Positions 62,786 through 64,000 of a stretch of 64,000 bases of DNA are shown here, in pieces. The DNA is from Plastoroseomonas arctica (lineage in GTDB: Bacteria > Pseudomonadota > Alphaproteobacteria > Acetobacterales > Acetobacteraceae), in assembly GCF_018128965.1 (NCBI RefSeq), contig NZ_JAAEDH010000003.1:1-64000 (forward strand). Reading direction: 5' to 3'. The notes under the pieces were generated by a model. That model was not told where the DNA came from. It saw only the letters and a list, made by a program, of their open reading frames with translations, and ran no database searches. The first letter of the stretch is position 1; each line of letters opens with the position of its first letter. A program made the position numbers and the translations under genes.

Positions 62786-62845
62786 TCAGCCGGCGCGACA
62801 ACAGCCCTGCAAGGCGGAACGGACGGACATCGTGGTGAAAGCCAT
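62786..62845 (-). CDS. Putative Cys-Cys leader peptide upstream of the sulfur operon
   Basis: A 19-codon reading frame MAFTTMSVRSALQGCCRAG then TGA; an in-frame ATG at 62830 would give 14 residues. AGGGGA lies about 8-9 nt before the first ATG. Adjacent cysteine codons near the end are what a cysteine- or cysteinyl-tRNA-sensing attenuator would need, and the genes downstream look like organosulfur scavenging. Polycysteine short ORFs acting as cysteine-responsive attenuators are known in mycobacteria. No alternative stem pair was modelled here. Confidence 0.55.
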   Translation of the reverse strand: MAFTTMSVRSALQGCCRAG

Positions 62846-62984
62846 GGGCCGAAATCCCCTGGTGCGGCTTCAGCATTTTGGGCGATTAGATGTGGAATTC
62901 AATTAAAAACGTAGGATGATCGTGAATTAGATTTTTCTACGGCGCGCGATGCGATTAAGGACATGCCCGGTGGCGCACAGGCAA

Positions 62985-63117
62985 GGCTGGGGAAAAGAAT
63001 CTCCCCAGGCCCCATTCTTTCATTTTTGGGTTTTTGGTGCTGGCGGGGCGGTCAGCACCCAGGGATAAAATGAAAAGAAGGTGGGTCTGGGAGGAATTCC
63101 CTCCTCCCAGCTTTTTC
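62985..63117. repeat. Family R repeat, paired inverted arms (R6)
   Basis: Left arm 62985-63042 (GGCTGGGGAAAAGAATCTCC, then the CCCCATTCTTTCATTTTTGG stretch and TTTTTGGTGCTGG) and right arm 63053-63117 form a long inverted repeat with only about 10 bp between them. The right arm hairpin CTGGGAGGA (63087-63095) with TCCTCCCAG (63102-63110) is followed by CTTTTTCG. The arms differ from each other more than in R4, but hairpin stems are compensated. It lies after the LysR gene (ends 63119) and about 140 bp upstream of the leader peptide, so it can end LysR transcription before the sulfur operon promoter. Confidence 0.82.
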
Positions 63118-63118
63118 G

Positions 63119-64000
63119 TCACCCTGCTCGGGTGATCTGCACCAGGAAATCGATGAAGGCCCGCAGCTTCGGCGCCATGTGTCGCTGCTGCGGATACAGC
63201 ACCGACACCGGCGCACCTTCCGCCGCGAACCCCTCCAGGATCGGACGGAGGTCGCCGCGCTCGAGGTCCTTGCGGTACAGCCACCACGTGCCCTGTGCGA
63301 TGCCGGTTCCGGCCACCGCCGTCTCGCGCAGCGCGTCGCCGCTGTTGATCACCGCATTGCCGCGCACGCGCAGGGTGAGCGGGCGGCCCTCTGCGTCCAC
63401 AAAGCTCCACTCGGGCCCGAAGCGGCTGATGATGCAATTGTGCTCGCGCAAATCCTGCGGCACCGCGGGCTCGCCGTGCCGGGCGAGGTAGGCGGGCGCG
63501 GCCACCGTCACCTGCGGGCCGCGCGTGAGCAGGCGCGTGGTCAGGCGCGAGTCGGAGAAATTGCCGGTGCGCACCGCGACGTCGAATCCCTCTGCGATGA
63601 GGTCCACCTGGCCGTCGGAGAAATGCAGGTCGAGGCTCACCTCCGGGTGCAGCGCGAAAAACGCGGGCAGCTCGGGGGCGAGGGTGACGCGCCCGAAGCT
63701 CAGCGGCACGACGGCGCGCAGCCGGCCGCGCGCGACGACGCTGCCCTGCTTGAGGATGCTCTCCGCCTCCTCCAGCTCGGCGAGAACGCGGATGCAGCGT
63801 TCGTAGAAATCCTGGCCGTCATCGGTGATGCGCAGGCGCCGCGTGGTGCGGGTGAAGAGCTGCGTCGCGAGCTGGTCCTCCAGCCGCGCGATGGTCTTGG
63901 TGACAGCGGATGGCGAGAGGCCGAGGCGGCTCGCAGCCGCGGTGAAGCCGCCATGCTCGACCACGCGGGCGAAGACGGTCAGCGCGGTGAACTTGTCCAA
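63119..64000 (-). CDS. LysR-family transcriptional regulator, start at window edge
   Basis: A 293-residue LysR-type regulator: winged helix-turn-helix at 1-60 (ALTVFARVVEHGGFTAAASRLGLSPSAVTKTIARLEDQL) and an effector-binding domain (VVPLSFGRVTLAPELPAFFALHPEVSLDLHFSDGQVDLIAEGFDVAVRTG). The first codon in view, at 63998-64000, is a TTG reading into DKFTALTVF, which suits a LysR start, but the frame may continue past the window. It lies upstream of the sulfur operon on the same strand and could regulate it. Confidence 0.88.
   Translation of the reverse strand: MDKFTALTVFARVVEHGGFTAAASRLGLSPSAVTKTIARLEDQLATQLFTRTTRRLRITDDGQDFYERCIRVLAELEEAESILKQGSVVARGRLRAVVPLSFGRVTLAPELPAFFALHPEVSLDLHFSDGQVDLIAEGFDVAVRTGNFSDSRLTTRLLTRGPQVTVAAPAYLARHGEPAVPQDLREHNCIISRFGPEWSFVDAEGRPLTLRVRGNAVINSGDALRETAVAGTGIAQGTWWLYRKDLERGDLRPILEGFAAEGAPVSVLYPQQRHMAPKLRAFIDFLVQITRAG

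Overview
The window is 64 kb of very GC-rich, densely coded alphaproteobacterial chromosome. Gene content (NDUFA12, Mla lipid transport, AapJQMP, several Bug/TctC binding proteins, EttA, AddAB, dnaG-rpoD) and base composition suggest a Rhodospirillales/Acetobacteraceae member, Roseomonas-like. This placement is inferred from gene style, not from a marker-gene match. I see no rRNA or tRNA gene, no CRISPR array, no IS element and no prophage.

The left half (1-37.6 kb) is mostly housekeeping. It holds a divergent ribonucleotide-reductase-like gene running off the left edge; ndufA12-mlaD-hypothetical-DUF2155; an AbrB-type regulator behind a 17-bp perfect inverted repeat; proB and proA separated by a c-di-GMP phosphodiesterase gene; a pteridine-reductase/folB pair; and a long run uvrC-pgsA-lipoprotein-moaD-moaE-VOC followed by two tandem paralogous membrane proteins of unknown function. 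On the opposite strand lies dnaG-rpoD-GNAT. Then come ettA-GNAT, mlaA-mlaC, metF, a ferredoxin-NADP reductase, and the tightly overlapped run tsaE-amgK-murU-addB-addA-trxA. amgK-murU implies recycling of MurNAc directly to UDP-MurNAc. MlaD (1.5 kb) and MlaA/MlaC (22.9-24.3 kb) belong to one outer-membrane lipid pathway but are 21 kb apart.

The right half (37.6-64 kb) is metabolic and accessory: an ornithine-cyclodeaminase-like gene; the AapJQMP amino-acid ABC transporter with a strong terminator-like hairpin between aapJ and aapQ; Kup; a lone xanthine-dehydrogenase-type molybdopterin subunit coupled to an alpha/beta hydrolase; a Bug protein; a serine-glyoxylate-type aminotransferase; a visibly less GC-rich pair (2OG-Fe(II) oxygenase and glycosyltransferase) that looks acquired; a PlsC acyltransferase; and a small catabolic cluster (hydrolase, SDR, luciferase-like monooxygenase, carboxymuconolactone decarboxylase-like). 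The last operon (62.8 to 59.2 kb, minus strand) looks like a sulfur-scavenging unit: a 19-codon leader ending in Cys-Cys, a 69-aa protein, an SfnB-like flavin desulfurase or dehydrogenase, a 26-aa membrane peptide, a Bug protein and an SsuD-like monooxygenase.

The most unusual signal lies in the intergenic DNA. Two families of dispersed palindromic repeats recur. Family R has nine arms at six loci, each arm about 60 bp with an internal GGGGGAAA/TTTCCCCC hairpin, often paired as long inverted repeats and twice exactly filling a convergent gap. Family P has two loci about 23 kb apart that share two nearly identical blocks inside large nested inverted repeats. Short 4-nt start/stop overlaps are very common, with GTGA used almost as often as ATGA.
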